Assembly (NCBI GenBank): GCA_001782045.1 | Contig: MFNK01000003.1 | Location: forward strand, 62,001-126,000 | Direction: 5' to 3' | Source of the DNA: Candidatus Levybacteria bacterium RIFCSPHIGHO2_01_FULL_36_15b | GTDB taxonomy: Bacteria; Patescibacteria; Microgenomatia; Levybacterales; UBA12049 | DNA: 64,000 nucleotides | Shown: positions 15,898-24,025 of the stretch, one piece after another | Layout: every line of letters starts with the position of its first letter | Numbering within the stretch: the first letter of the stretch is position 1 | The notes under the pieces: generated by a model | The model's input: the letters and a program-made list of their open reading frames with translations, nothing else | What the model was told of the DNA's origin: nothing | Database searches by the model: none | Translations under genes and position numbers: made by a program

Positions 15898-16703
15898 GTA
15901 ACTTTGCAGCCAAGCTTAGAAAGTTTCTTCGTTTTTTTATAAATAAAAGACAAAAATTTATTGCTTTCACTTTTATTTTATCCGTTGTGTTATTTATCTC
16001 AGAGTATGTATTAGGTAAATCGGCAGTTGTTATGATTTTTGGGGTAGCAACACTAAGTTCTTTGTTTTTATATTTTTCTCTAAGAGAGGATTTGAAAGAA
16101 AATTTTTCTCCACAGGTACTGATTTTGCCGTTTTTTTATAGTTTGGCAATAGGATTATTTTATCTTCTTGTTCCCGCAAGATTTTTAACTAGGGTAGGGA
16201 TGACCTTTTTGTATGCGCTTGGACTTTATTCTCTGTTTTTAAGCCAAAATATATTTATAGTTTCAGCTATAAGAACGATCCAGTTATTATCTGGAGCAAG
16301 AACAGTTTCGTTGGTTTTAACGCTATTATCTTACTTTTTTTTATCTAATGTAGTGTTTTCTCTTCATCTTAATTTCTTTTTTACGATAATTCTCGTTTTT
16401 CTTTATTCATTTCCACTTGTGTTACAATCTGTGTGGACTTATACACTTGAAAAGAATATATTTTCGCAAGTTTTTTGGGTAAGTACTTTAACTGTTTGCT
16501 TGGTAGAGGTTGCCGCATTTCTCTGGTTTAACTTAAGCACGCCTACTGTGATTGCACTTTTTCTTACTTCAATATTTTATGTTACCCTAGGGCTCTCTCA
16601 TGCTTGGATAGAGAGGAGACTTTTTAGAAGCGTAATTCTTGAATATTTCTGGGTAACTGCAGTATCTTTTATTTTTTTAATTTTTTTCTCAAGCTGGTTT
16701 TAA
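15894..16703 (+). CDS. Multipass membrane protein of unknown function
   Basis: 269 aa, about 7-8 hydrophobic segments starting near residue 19 (KFIAFTFILSVVLFISEYVLGKSAVVMIFGVATL). No recognisable transporter or enzyme motif; charged residues are few. Coupled to yebC by an ATGA overlap. Could be an envelope-biogenesis protein, but that is guesswork. Confidence 0.6.
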   Translation: MSNFAAKLRKFLRFFINKRQKFIAFTFILSVVLFISEYVLGKSAVVMIFGVATLSSLFLYFSLREDLKENFSPQVLILPFFYSLAIGLFYLLVPARFLTRVGMTFLYALGLYSLFLSQNIFIVSAIRTIQLLSGARTVSLVLTLLSYFFLSNVVFSLHLNFFFTIILVFLYSFPLVLQSVWTYTLEKNIFSQVFWVSTLTVCLVEVAAFLWFNLSTPTVIALFLTSIFYVTLGLSHAWIERRLFRSVILEYFWVTAVSFIFLIFFSSWF

Positions 16704-16768
16704 AAAATTAATGGTGGTTAGTTAAGAGGAGGGAAGTGGAGTGATATCATCTTCGGGAATTTAAACTA

Positions 16769-17467
16769 TTTAGCCTCAAATGATATAGTTTGATACATAA
16801 CACTTAAATTATTATAGGACTTTAATGTGGATAAATTTTCAATTATTGCTTAAGTTTTCACACCAAAAACGATTGACTATGTACACTTTTCACGACAAAG
16901 CACCTCTCATTCTCTTGTAGCTGTAAGCCATATAACATTATTTGTTCTCATGTCGAAAAAAATACGAATGTTAACGACTCTGCGCTCTATTAGCATCTAT
17001 GCTCTAAATTATATAAATTCGAGCTCAAATTATATTGTTTAGATTGATTTTACAATCTAAATTTAACCTATGTCAGTAATGAGTGTAGTAGTGGCAAAAC
17101 ACGAGAATAAAGAATATATAAAACTAATTATTCAAAAATAAAAGAGTCGTACAACTTAATAGCTAAGAGAGAATAGAGGTCTTTACAGTTCTCTAGAAGT
17201 GGCAGTATTAAAAAACGACATAGAATAACGGTAGGAAAGCGAAATGCCTTATGTCGCACAATAATACTTTTACGACGTACGCTAGACTCAAAGCCTGGGA
17301 GAAGTGCTTCTAAATTAAATTAAATTTGCTGAATAATATTTACATTTCTACATCTCCTGTTATTTTTCCCATTTATATACACTATTTTTATTTTTATGGA
17401 TAAATTTTCCGCTCCCCTACTATGGGTTTGTTAATACAAATATTTTTTGAGGCTAAATGAGGCTAAA
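16769..17467. repeat. Gene-free segment bounded by 12-bp inverted repeats
   Basis: TTTAGCCTCAAA (16769-16780) is the exact inverse of TTTGAGGCTAAA (17446-17457). The right side repeats part of the motif in tandem (TGAGGCTAAA again at 17458-17467). The interior is non-coding. A related double motif occurs at 35211-35237 in the other large gene-free region. No target-site duplication is obvious, so MITE-like status is only a hypothesis. Confidence 0.5.
17038..17061. other. Perfect hairpin within the gene-free region
   Basis: TTTAGATTG-ATTTTA-CAATCTAAA: 9-bp perfect stem and 6-nt loop. No T-run follows on either side, so it is not a standard terminator; it may be part of a structured RNA. Confidence 0.5.
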
Positions 17468-17479
17468 ATTTTAATTACT

Positions 17480-17518
17480 ATTGTACTTGCCCGAGGCTGT
17501 AGTACAATTTGGTATAAT
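17480..17518 (+). promoter_or_regulatory. murI promoter with upstream dyad
   Basis: Extended -10 TGG-TATAAT (hexamer 17513-17518) ends 8 nt before the murI ATG. Just upstream, ATTGTACT (17480-17487) and AGTACAAT (17501-17508) form an 8-bp dyad with a 13-nt centre covering the -35 position; it could be an operator. Confidence 0.6.
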
Positions 17519-17526
17519 CTTTAGGC

Positions 17527-18303
17527 ATGAATAGCTATTCTATAGGAATACTTGATTCTGGGCTTGGTGGTCTTTCTATTGCCAAAGAAATAAAAAAACT
17601 AATGTCCAATCATTCCATAGTTTACTTTGGAGACTCGGCAAATGTTCCATATTCGACAAAATCGGAAGTAGAAGTCTATAGGTTATCCAAAAAAGCAATT
17701 GAGTTTCTTTTAGCAAAAAGAGCAAAGATTATTGTTATTGCATGTAATACAATTACCGTAGTCGCAATAGACAGGCTTAGAAAAAATTTTCCCAAAACGA
17801 CAATAGTTGGAACAGTGCCAGTAATAAAAACCGCAGTAAGTATAACCAAGAGCGGCAAAATCGGTATATTCTCAACTAAAAAGACTGCCGAAAGTATTTA
17901 TCAAAAACAACTAATTAAAAAATTTGCCAAAGGATATAGCGTTTTAAACTTGGGTTCCAATGAAATAGTTCCGTTTATTGAAAGCTCGAACATAAAGCTC
18001 AAGAACGTTCTTAAAAAGCAGCTTAAGCCTTTTAAAGAACACGGGGTGGATGTACTCGCTTTGGGTTGTACACATTTCCCTTTAATAAAAAATCACATAG
18101 AGAAAATTATGGGTTCGAAAGTTAGCGTAATTGATTCAGGAGCGGCTGTTGCAAGACAAGTCAGGAGAATATTGGAAGGAAGTAATACCTTATCTAAAAG
18201 TTCAGCTGAAGATATTTTTTATACGAGTGGAGATATTAGTCAAATGGAAAAATTTGTTAAGCAGTTAAAGCTTTCAGGAGATGTCAAGAAAATTAGCGAT
18301 TAG
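17527..18303 (+). CDS. murI: Glutamate racemase
   Basis: Makes D-glutamate for peptidoglycan. GILDSGLGGLSIAKEI near the N-terminus, FGDSANVPYSTKS, the first catalytic Cys in IIVIACNTITVVAIDRLR (~residue 75) and the second in LALGCTHFPLIKNHIEK (~185). 258 aa, normal. With the class A PBP at 61.3 kb it shows the cell builds peptidoglycan. Overlaps the convergent exported-protein gene by 11 nt. Confidence 0.95.
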   Translation: MNSYSIGILDSGLGGLSIAKEIKKLMSNHSIVYFGDSANVPYSTKSEVEVYRLSKKAIEFLLAKRAKIIVIACNTITVVAIDRLRKNFPKTTIVGTVPVIKTAVSITKSGKIGIFSTKKTAESIYQKQLIKKFAKGYSVLNLGSNEIVPFIESSNIKLKNVLKKQLKPFKEHGVDVLALGCTHFPLIKNHIEKIMGSKVSVIDSGAAVARQVRRILEGSNTLSKSSAEDIFYTSGDISQMEKFVKQLKLSGDVKKISD

Positions 18304-18985
18304 AAACAACAGTCGTTTTGTTGAAGTTATTTAGCTCATTTGAGCCAGTAAAAAGATCTAAAGATGTGGTGTCGCCATAGTCTTGTATATTAATATATTC
18401 TGACGTTTGGTTACTCATGCTTATATAACCCAAGACATCGTTATTATTGTTATCGGAAAAAGTTAAGACTAGCCAGTTTTGATTTGGAGCATATGCTGAG
18501 GTTTGATCAGCATTGTCGTCTGAAACTGTAATATAATTTTCTATTTGCAAAGACGTTCCTTCAGGATTAAATTGGAATGGCACACCGTTAACTCTAGGAT
18601 AGCTCAAGGCATCTGTAAAAACATTGAAGTTTTGCTCATCGTTTCCGACAATACTGTCCGTTCGAATGTGTGGAAAAATTTCGTTTCTTGACTGCCTAAA
18701 AAATATAGATAAGTTTCCTCCTTTGTGAACCTTGGCATCTGGGTGTTGCTCTAGAAGTTTTGAATAAATCTCTGGATTCAGCGTTTCTGTTGCAGCGGGT
18801 GTATTTGGAGCTTGGTCAGCAGAGCTTTGTTGAGCGCCAATAGCATATCCAGATAGGGCGGCTGCTGCAGCAAGCACGGAAGTCATTAATGCTCTTCTTA
18901 CCGATATGGACCCCCTTTGTCGCTCCCTTTTGCTGCTCTCTTTAGAAGTTTGTATGACTTGCGGTTGTTCTTTATTGTCATCCAT
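18293..18985 (-). CDS. Exported protein with twin-arginine-like N-terminus, unknown function
   Basis: 230 aa. A charged cytoplasmic start of ~28 residues, then SVRRALMTSVLAAAAALSGYAIGA, a hydrophobic export segment preceded by RR (Tat-like or ordinary Sec anchor), then a Gln/Ser/Ala/Thr linker and a soluble domain rich in Asn, Asp and aromatics (NQNWLVLTFSDNNNNDVLGYISMSNQT). No known domain recognised. It lies next to the GH18 gene, same strand, 12 nt apart, and probably shares its transcript. Confidence 0.55.
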   Translation of the reverse strand: MDDNKEQPQVIQTSKESSKRERQRGSISVRRALMTSVLAAAAALSGYAIGAQQSSADQAPNTPAATETLNPEIYSKLLEQHPDAKVHKGGNLSIFFRQSRNEIFPHIRTDSIVGNDEQNFNVFTDALSYPRVNGVPFQFNPEGTSLQIENYITVSDDNADQTSAYAPNQNWLVLTFSDNNNNDVLGYISMSNQTSEYINIQDYGDTTSLDLFTGSNELNNFNKTTVVSNR

Positions 18986-18997
18986 AAAATTAGCTTA

Positions 18998-20425
18998 TCA
19001 TTGCGTGATAAATTTATCAATTATAAGTTTTTCTAAATCCTGGTTATAACCGTCATATCCAAGTGCCCAAACTCCAACTCCTGCAAGTTCTTTTTTATTT
19101 ATAAAATCGTATTTAACCCCAAGAGAGCGTACATTATCAAAATGCACAATTCTAGCCTGTCCGTTTTCGTTATAAGAGTAGTAGGGCGTTTGGGATTCTT
19201 CGTTCCAGCTTATTTTTATATTCTGGCTTGCATCGGCAATTTCGGCGTAAGGTAAAATTTTAACCTTGTTTTCGGGGTTTTCTGTATTTTGTTCCGGCCA
19301 GTCATATCCGTAATATGGAACTGCCAATATTAATTTTTGGGGATCTGTCTTTTCTAAATAATTCTGAACGTAGGCAATTATGTTGGTTTCTCCTCCCATT
19401 GCAGCTACAGGACCTGCTCCGCCCAGCGGCGTGTGCATGTCATACCCCATTATTACAAAATAATCCAGATTTGAAGCAAGTGCTCCAATATCAAACAAAT
19501 CAAGCTTGCCTCCCGAAACAAGATATGTATCTATAGATAGTGTTGAATCCGGAATTTGCCTTTTTAATTCACCGTTTAAGCTAGCAATCAATTTACTAAA
19601 TCCGTTTCTTACATTCTCGTTTGGTCCTCCAACGTATTCGAAATCGATATTAATTCCGTCCAGATTTTTGGAGTTAACTAAAAACAGCGCATTTGAAATA
19701 AAAGCTTGTTGGTAAGTTTCGTTTAGGGACAATTTTTCTATGTCCTCGTTATTAAATGATTTAAAAGTTAAATATACTTTTACCTTAGATTTTTTTGCCT
19801 TTTGAATAAATTCATCTAGTCTTTGGTCCTTCCACATTTCCCAGCCTGGATCCGCACCTTCTCCCGTAACCTTAGCGATCTCCCCCCTACCAGTGACAGT
19901 AAGTCCGAATAGTGAAACAGATGATAAATAAGAAACATTTATTTTATCTTGTTTGTCTAGCATCCAATAAGGAAAAAATCCTAGTACCTCTTTCTTAGGC
20001 CTCCCTGAAACTACCAACTTTGACGTTTCCTTTGAGGGAATAGAAAATACCTTTTCCGAGTCAACTTCTCTTGTGCTGGCATATACAACGGGAAATGGGT
20101 TATGTTCAAAAGCTTGTTTTTTAGCCAAATTTGTATTACTTAGAGTAACATTTTTTGGTTCGGTGAAAAGCAGCGTTTGTATTAGTGAAATATAAAAAAT
20201 GGAAAAAACAAGTACGCCAAGAGCAATAAGAATATTTTTTTTGGTTACTTTAGGTATCCTTTGTTTTCTGGGCTTTTCTCCTTCAAGCTCTCTTATTGCT
20301 TCTTCAAATTCCTCTTCCGTCGCGCCCATAAGCATTGCATCGCGTTTTATTTCGTCCAGGGCTGTTTTATACTCGCTCTTTTTTAAGATTTTTTCTTTAA
20401 TTACTTCTATATATTTGTCTCTCAT
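18998..20425 (-). CDS. Membrane-anchored GH18-family glycosidase-like protein
   Basis: 475 aa. Residues 1-50 form a helical charged module (YKTALDEIKRDAMLMGATEEEFEEAIRELEG), a TM helix follows at ~66-86, then an extracellular TIM barrel. The GH18 signature DGxxxDxE is present in LDGINIDFEYVGG (~residue 258), with LGFFPYWML, MGYDMH and VPYYGYDWPE flanking it as in YaaH/chitinase-like enzymes. Likely acts on the cell's own or a partner's beta-1,4 glycan. Promoter back-to-back with the recombinase promoter. Confidence 0.85.
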   Translation of the reverse strand: MRDKYIEVIKEKILKKSEYKTALDEIKRDAMLMGATEEEFEEAIRELEGEKPRKQRIPKVTKKNILIALGVLVFSIFYISLIQTLLFTEPKNVTLSNTNLAKKQAFEHNPFPVVYASTREVDSEKVFSIPSKETSKLVVSGRPKKEVLGFFPYWMLDKQDKINVSYLSSVSLFGLTVTGRGEIAKVTGEGADPGWEMWKDQRLDEFIQKAKKSKVKVYLTFKSFNNEDIEKLSLNETYQQAFISNALFLVNSKNLDGINIDFEYVGGPNENVRNGFSKLIASLNGELKRQIPDSTLSIDTYLVSGGKLDLFDIGALASNLDYFVIMGYDMHTPLGGAGPVAAMGGETNIIAYVQNYLEKTDPQKLILAVPYYGYDWPEQNTENPENKVKILPYAEIADASQNIKISWNEESQTPYYSYNENGQARIVHFDNVRSLGVKYDFINKKELAGVGVWALGYDGYNQDLEKLIIDKFITQ

Positions 20426-20436
20426 TAGATATATTT

Positions 20437-20498
20437 AGTATGCGGGATTTTGTGCTCGTGTGTCAATATTTGACATGTACATTTTTTTCATTCATACT
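20437..20498. promoter_or_regulatory. Back-to-back divergent promoters, GH18 and recombinase
   Basis: Minus: TTGACA (20461-20466), 18-nt spacer, CATACT (20437-20442), 11 nt to the GH18 ATG. Plus: TTGACA (20470-20475), 17-nt spacer, CATACT (20493-20498), then about 50 nt to the recombinase ATG. The -35 boxes are only 3 nt apart, forming a TGTCAA-TAT-TTGACA dyad. Confidence 0.72.
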
Positions 20499-20553
20499 GA
20501 ACTTAGCGTCGTAGATTATTTCAAGATTTGAACTTAGAAAGCGTCGCACATTA

Positions 20554-21471
20554 ATGAATGAACTGTCCGGGCTTATAGATCAATTTTTGGAATATCTCGA
20601 AATAGAGCGCAACTGTTCTAAACTAACAATCCGCGATTATAGACATTACCTGGAAACCTTTAATAAATGGTACGCTGAAAAAAATATCGAAGATTTGGAT
20701 TTGGCAACTGTTAGAAAATACAGGGTTTTTCTTGCCAACCGCGAAGATAATAAAGGATTAACTTTAAAAAGAGTAACTCAAAACTATTATGTAATAGCGC
20801 TTAGAAGTTTTCTTAGGTTTCTTATAAAGAATGATTTTCAAACTTTAGAGCCATCAAAAATTGATTTGCCAAAAACAGAAAGCAGAAACTTAAAATTTTT
20901 ATCAAGCGAACAGATAGATAGATTGGTAACATCTGTTGATACATCAAAGGAAGAAGGATTGAGAGATAGGGCAATTTTGGAACTCCTCTTCTCCACCGGG
21001 CTGCGCGTTTCGGAACTAACAAAGTTAAATCACGAACAAATTAATTTTGAAAGGCGCGAGTTTGGAGTTATAGGTAAAGGTTCGCGCTTGCGACTTGTTT
21101 TTATTTCAGACAGAGCAGCTGATTGGATTAAGCGATATTTGGACGAACGGAAAGATGTTTTTAAGCCATTATTTATTAGGTACAGCGGAAAAGTTGTGGA
21201 AGACGATAGCGGAGAAAAAATGAGGCTTACCGCAAGAAGTGTTGAGCGTATAGTTAAAAAATATGTGCGTTTAGCAAGAATTCCGGTTGATGCTACGGTT
21301 CATACCCTAAGGCACAGTTTTGCAACTGATCTTCTGCATAACGGAGCAGATTTAAGAAGTGTACAAGAAATGCTTGGGCACAAAAATATTGCAACGACCC
21401 AAATTTATACACACATAACAAATCCTCAACTGCGTGATACACACCGTTCCTTCCATAGCGGAAATAAGTAG
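20554..21471 (+). CDS. Tyrosine recombinase, XerC/XerD type
   Basis: 305 aa. N-terminal SAM-like core-binding domain (FLEYLEIERNCSKLTIRDYRHYLETFNKWY), then the catalytic domain with all expected residues: Arg in LFSTGLRVSELTKL, Lys in GKGSRLR, His-x-x-Arg in HTLRHSFATDLL, His in LGHKNIATTQ and Tyr in IYTHITNPQLRD. Length and the typical NGADLRSVQEMLGH favour a chromosomal dimer-resolving Xer protein over a phage integrase. No dif site was identified. Confidence 0.9.
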   Translation: MNELSGLIDQFLEYLEIERNCSKLTIRDYRHYLETFNKWYAEKNIEDLDLATVRKYRVFLANREDNKGLTLKRVTQNYYVIALRSFLRFLIKNDFQTLEPSKIDLPKTESRNLKFLSSEQIDRLVTSVDTSKEEGLRDRAILELLFSTGLRVSELTKLNHEQINFERREFGVIGKGSRLRLVFISDRAADWIKRYLDERKDVFKPLFIRYSGKVVEDDSGEKMRLTARSVERIVKKYVRLARIPVDATVHTLRHSFATDLLHNGADLRSVQEMLGHKNIATTQIYTHITNPQLRDTHRSFHSGNK

Positions 21472-22353
21472 CTAGGCTTCTTTGGCGTCGAAGAATAAGT
21501 AATAAAGTGATAGAATTGGAAAGAATTGAATTGGCCAGAAGATTATCACCATCACCGGAATTTCTAGAAAGGTAAGTTCCGAAAATGGAACATTCGAATA
21601 ATGCCAAAAAAGAGCTTTTTGGTTGAAGATCTCCCAAACAAACCCAACAATCCACCCGCCAAGTAATATAGAAATTAAGGATATTGGTCTTCCCTGAAAA
21701 AAGCTAAAGAAAAAAGAAATATTTTTTCTTTTGTAAACTAAATAATCGAATATAAAACTTAAAGAAATACTAGCTAAAAATAAAGGAAGTATCAATGCGA
21801 CGTCTATTGGTTTTGTAAAATTTATTGATAAGAATTCCTTCAACGTCAGAAAATTAATATTCATTAAAAGCCACAAGGTTGATAGCACTGCTGTTATTGA
21901 GCATAAGTAAAGCATAAACTTCATGAACTGCGAGATGTTAATTTTAGAACTTGGTTTAACAAATCTTGACAATACTGCCCTTGTGCCAAGATAAATTTCC
22001 ACAAAATAAAAAACATAACCAGCCCATCCCGGAATAAGTAAAAGAAAGTACCACCAATAATTCCAGTAAGGAAAATACCAAAATTTACCCATATAATGAA
22101 GATAAAATTCCAAAAAAAACGCAAAAATCACTCCTGCGATACTAAGTTTTGCAAAGGCACCAATAAAATTTTTCCTATCAAAAAAGTACGCTATTAATGA
22201 ATAATTGTTAAGCTTTAAGGATATAAAATCTAGAATAAGGATATTGCCAACAACAAAAATAGCGTGAGCTATAAGAAGTGTAAAGGCGTTAAGCTGCAAG
22301 TACCAATGGATGAATGAAATTAGAGTCAAAGATATTCCTAAAAACAATTTCAC
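21472..22353 (-). CDS. Multipass membrane protein with an internal duplication
   Basis: 293 aa, about 8 TM helices. Two halves carry similar signatures: FWYFPYWNYWWYFLLLIPGWAGYVFYFVE (~residue 92) and FWHYSNVPFSELTFLEIPVMVIIFWPIQF (~250), i.e. W-Y...IP repeated about 155 residues apart. This resembles the layout of heterodimeric lycopene cyclase-type (CrtYcd) domains, but the usual PxE(E) motif is not clear. GTG start: -10 TATAAT (22360-22365 on the complement) lies 6 nt upstream. Confidence 0.55.
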   Translation of the reverse strand: MKLFLGISLTLISFIHWYLQLNAFTLLIAHAIFVVGNILILDFISLKLNNYSLIAYFFDRKNFIGAFAKLSIAGVIFAFFLEFYLHYMGKFWYFPYWNYWWYFLLLIPGWAGYVFYFVEIYLGTRAVLSRFVKPSSKINISQFMKFMLYLCSITAVLSTLWLLMNINFLTLKEFLSINFTKPIDVALILPLFLASISLSFIFDYLVYKRKNISFFFSFFQGRPISLISILLGGWIVGFVWEIFNQKALFWHYSNVPFSELTFLEIPVMVIIFWPIQFFPILSLYYLFFDAKEA

Positions 22354-22411
22354 AAGGAAATTATAACAGAAGATTTATTCCAGTACTCCCAGGTAGCATA
22401 TTTACTAATAT

Positions 22412-23176
22412 TTAGTAGGTTTCGTAGTAAATGGTTACGCCGACATTAATTGTATTTTCGCCTGGAGTGATATTAGTTGGTTCCTGATCTAAAACTTCTC
22501 CTTTGTCACTGGCGCTAAGTGGATAAAAAGGAGGATTGTTGGTGCTTGATACTACATTTATGATTTTTCCAAGTCGCACTCCTGCAGCACTGGCTAGAAT
22601 TTGAGCTTTTTCCTTGGCATTTTCAACAGCTTCTTTAGTAGCTTTCTCTTCCAAGTTTTTTTGCAACTCATCACTAAAAGTAAAATTTACCCCACCTACC
22701 AAATTTGCTCCATCTTTAGTTGCTAAATCAATTACTTTATTTACATTTTCGATAGGTTTTATTTTTACTTCTATATTTTGTGTAACGCTATATCCCGATT
22801 GCCCGCCTCGCGTTGGCATAAGAGGTTGAATTTCGTAATTTGGATTTACGTTGTAATTAGTTGTTTTTATATCTTTATCTAGAATGCCAAGTTTTTTTAA
22901 ATCTGAAATCAATTTATTTGCGACCGTATTTGCCTGTTTTTGAGCTTCATCAACCGAAGATGCATTTTTAGTAACACCTACAGAAATTGTAGCCTCGTCT
23001 GGAACTGCCGTAGCCTCTCCTTCTCCACTGGAAGAAAAAAGATCGGTCTTTGTAGTATTTACGCTATTTATATAAAAAGGAATTGGCCCGGCAAGTTTTG
23101 TATAGATAAAAAGAAGAATAAAAAAGCTTGCAATTATAGCTAGAGGTCGTTTAAGTTCTTCCCAAATGCTTCCCAT
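22412..23176 (-). CDS. SIMPL-domain (DUF541) membrane-anchored protein
   Basis: 254 aa. TM anchor at ~11-29 (LAIIASFFILLFIYTKLAG), then the SIMPL/DUF541 pattern: SSSGEGEATAVPDEATISVGVTKNASSVDEAQKQANTVANKLISDLKKLGI, the ITTxNYxVxPxY-like KTTNYNVNPNYE, SVTQNIEVKIKP and ENAKEKAQILASAAGVRLGKIINV. Envelope proteins of unclear function. Leaderless promoter (-10 at 23184-23189, 7 nt). Confidence 0.85.
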   Translation of the reverse strand: MGSIWEELKRPLAIIASFFILLFIYTKLAGPIPFYINSVNTTKTDLFSSSGEGEATAVPDEATISVGVTKNASSVDEAQKQANTVANKLISDLKKLGILDKDIKTTNYNVNPNYEIQPLMPTRGGQSGYSVTQNIEVKIKPIENVNKVIDLATKDGANLVGGVNFTFSDELQKNLEEKATKEAVENAKEKAQILASAAGVRLGKIINVVSSTNNPPFYPLSASDKGEVLDQEPTNITPGENTINVGVTIYYETY

Positions 23177-23179
23177 AAC

Positions 23180-24013
23180 TTATATTATATCAAATTGATG
23201 CTCGGCTGCTTCAACTAAATTTTTCATTAGCATTGTTACATTTACTGGTCCTACTCCGCCGGGAGTTGGAGAATAAAAGGATGCAATATTTTCAATTTCT
23301 GCTTCATCATAGTCTCCTTTTAGTTTTCCATCAACCGTATGCATTCCTACCCCGATTAAAATAACACCACTTTTTAAATTTTTTACAGTAATTATTTTTT
23401 TGCCAACGCTTGATACAATAATATCTGATTTTTTTAAAATCATATCTTTGTCTTTAGTTTTACTGTCGACAACTTGGGTTTTAATTTTCAGTTTTTTGAA
23501 TAAGTTTATAATTGGACCACCTGCGGTAACACCCCTTCCTACCAGTGTAATTTTCTTTGACTTTAAAAACTCGTAAATATTTTCATCAGAAAGAGTAGAT
23601 TCTATTAGTTTTATAACGGCGAGTGCAACCGGAGAAGAAAATTTCGAATAAGGATGGAAGCCATCTACATCCTTGGGAACGTATACAGACATCGAAATAG
23701 TTTCAAGATCAAGCTGTTTTGGTATAGGCCTTTGTATTATTACTCCTTGAATCTTATTATCGTTATTTAGTTTTTCAATTAGTTTATAAACAGTTTGAGC
23801 TTTTGTTTTTTCATTAAATCTTTTTATTGTTATTTTTGCTCCTATTTGACCGGCTCGAAGCATTTTTTGTTTTAAATAACTTTCAGTTTGGGAATCATTT
23901 CCGAAAGTAATAATATAGAGATGTGGAGTAGTTCCTTTTAATTTGAGTCTGTCTACTCTTTCTTTGAGCTGTTCAATGAGATTGCCTGCTATTATTTTGC
24001 CATCTATTTTCAT
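23180..24013 (-). CDS. folD: Methylenetetrahydrofolate dehydrogenase/cyclohydrolase
   Basis: Interconverts 5,10-methylene- and 10-formyl-THF. Catalytic Tyr/Lys motif ESYLKQKMLRAGQIGA (~residues 43-58), GVIIQRPIPKQLD, PKDVDGFHP, ITLVGRGVTAGGPI for NADP binding, and YSPTPGGVGPVNVTMLMKN at the end. 277 aa, normal. A -10 (24020-24025) inside the end region of gyrA is 6 nt upstream of the ATG, suggesting an independent leaderless promoter. Confidence 0.92.
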   Translation of the reverse strand: MKIDGKIIAGNLIEQLKERVDRLKLKGTTPHLYIITFGNDSQTESYLKQKMLRAGQIGAKITIKRFNEKTKAQTVYKLIEKLNNDNKIQGVIIQRPIPKQLDLETISMSVYVPKDVDGFHPYSKFSSPVALAVIKLIESTLSDENIYEFLKSKKITLVGRGVTAGGPIINLFKKLKIKTQVVDSKTKDKDMILKKSDIIVSSVGKKIITVKNLKSGVILIGVGMHTVDGKLKGDYDEAEIENIASFYSPTPGGVGPVNVTMLMKNLVEAAEHQFDII

Positions 24014-24025
24014 GGGTTTATTATA

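Larger units (their letters stand above)
16704..17526. other. 820-bp gene-free region
   Basis: No ORF with a credible start exceeds 60 codons on either strand. It contains a pair of 12-bp inverted repeats (16769-16780 and 17446-17457) and three internal hairpin-capable segments: 17038-17061 (9-bp stem, 6-nt loop), CTAAGAGA/TCTCTAG around 17163-17196, and CGACATA/TATGTCG (17216-17256). It ends in the murI promoter. No tRNA, rnpB, tmRNA or SRP RNA signature was recognised. It may hold a non-coding RNA or a decayed mobile element. Confidence 0.7.

Noticed and set aside
16704..17526. Possible hidden protein gene, tmRNA or RNase P RNA in the long gap
   Set aside because: All six frames are broken, and none of the conserved cores of tmRNA (T-arm GGTTCGAAT), RNase P (GAGGAAAGTC) or SRP RNA was seen.
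20428..20553. A dif site next to the Xer recombinase
   Set aside because: No 28-bp element with two 11-bp arms and a 6-8-bp centre could be found there; the visible dyad is formed by two -35 boxes.
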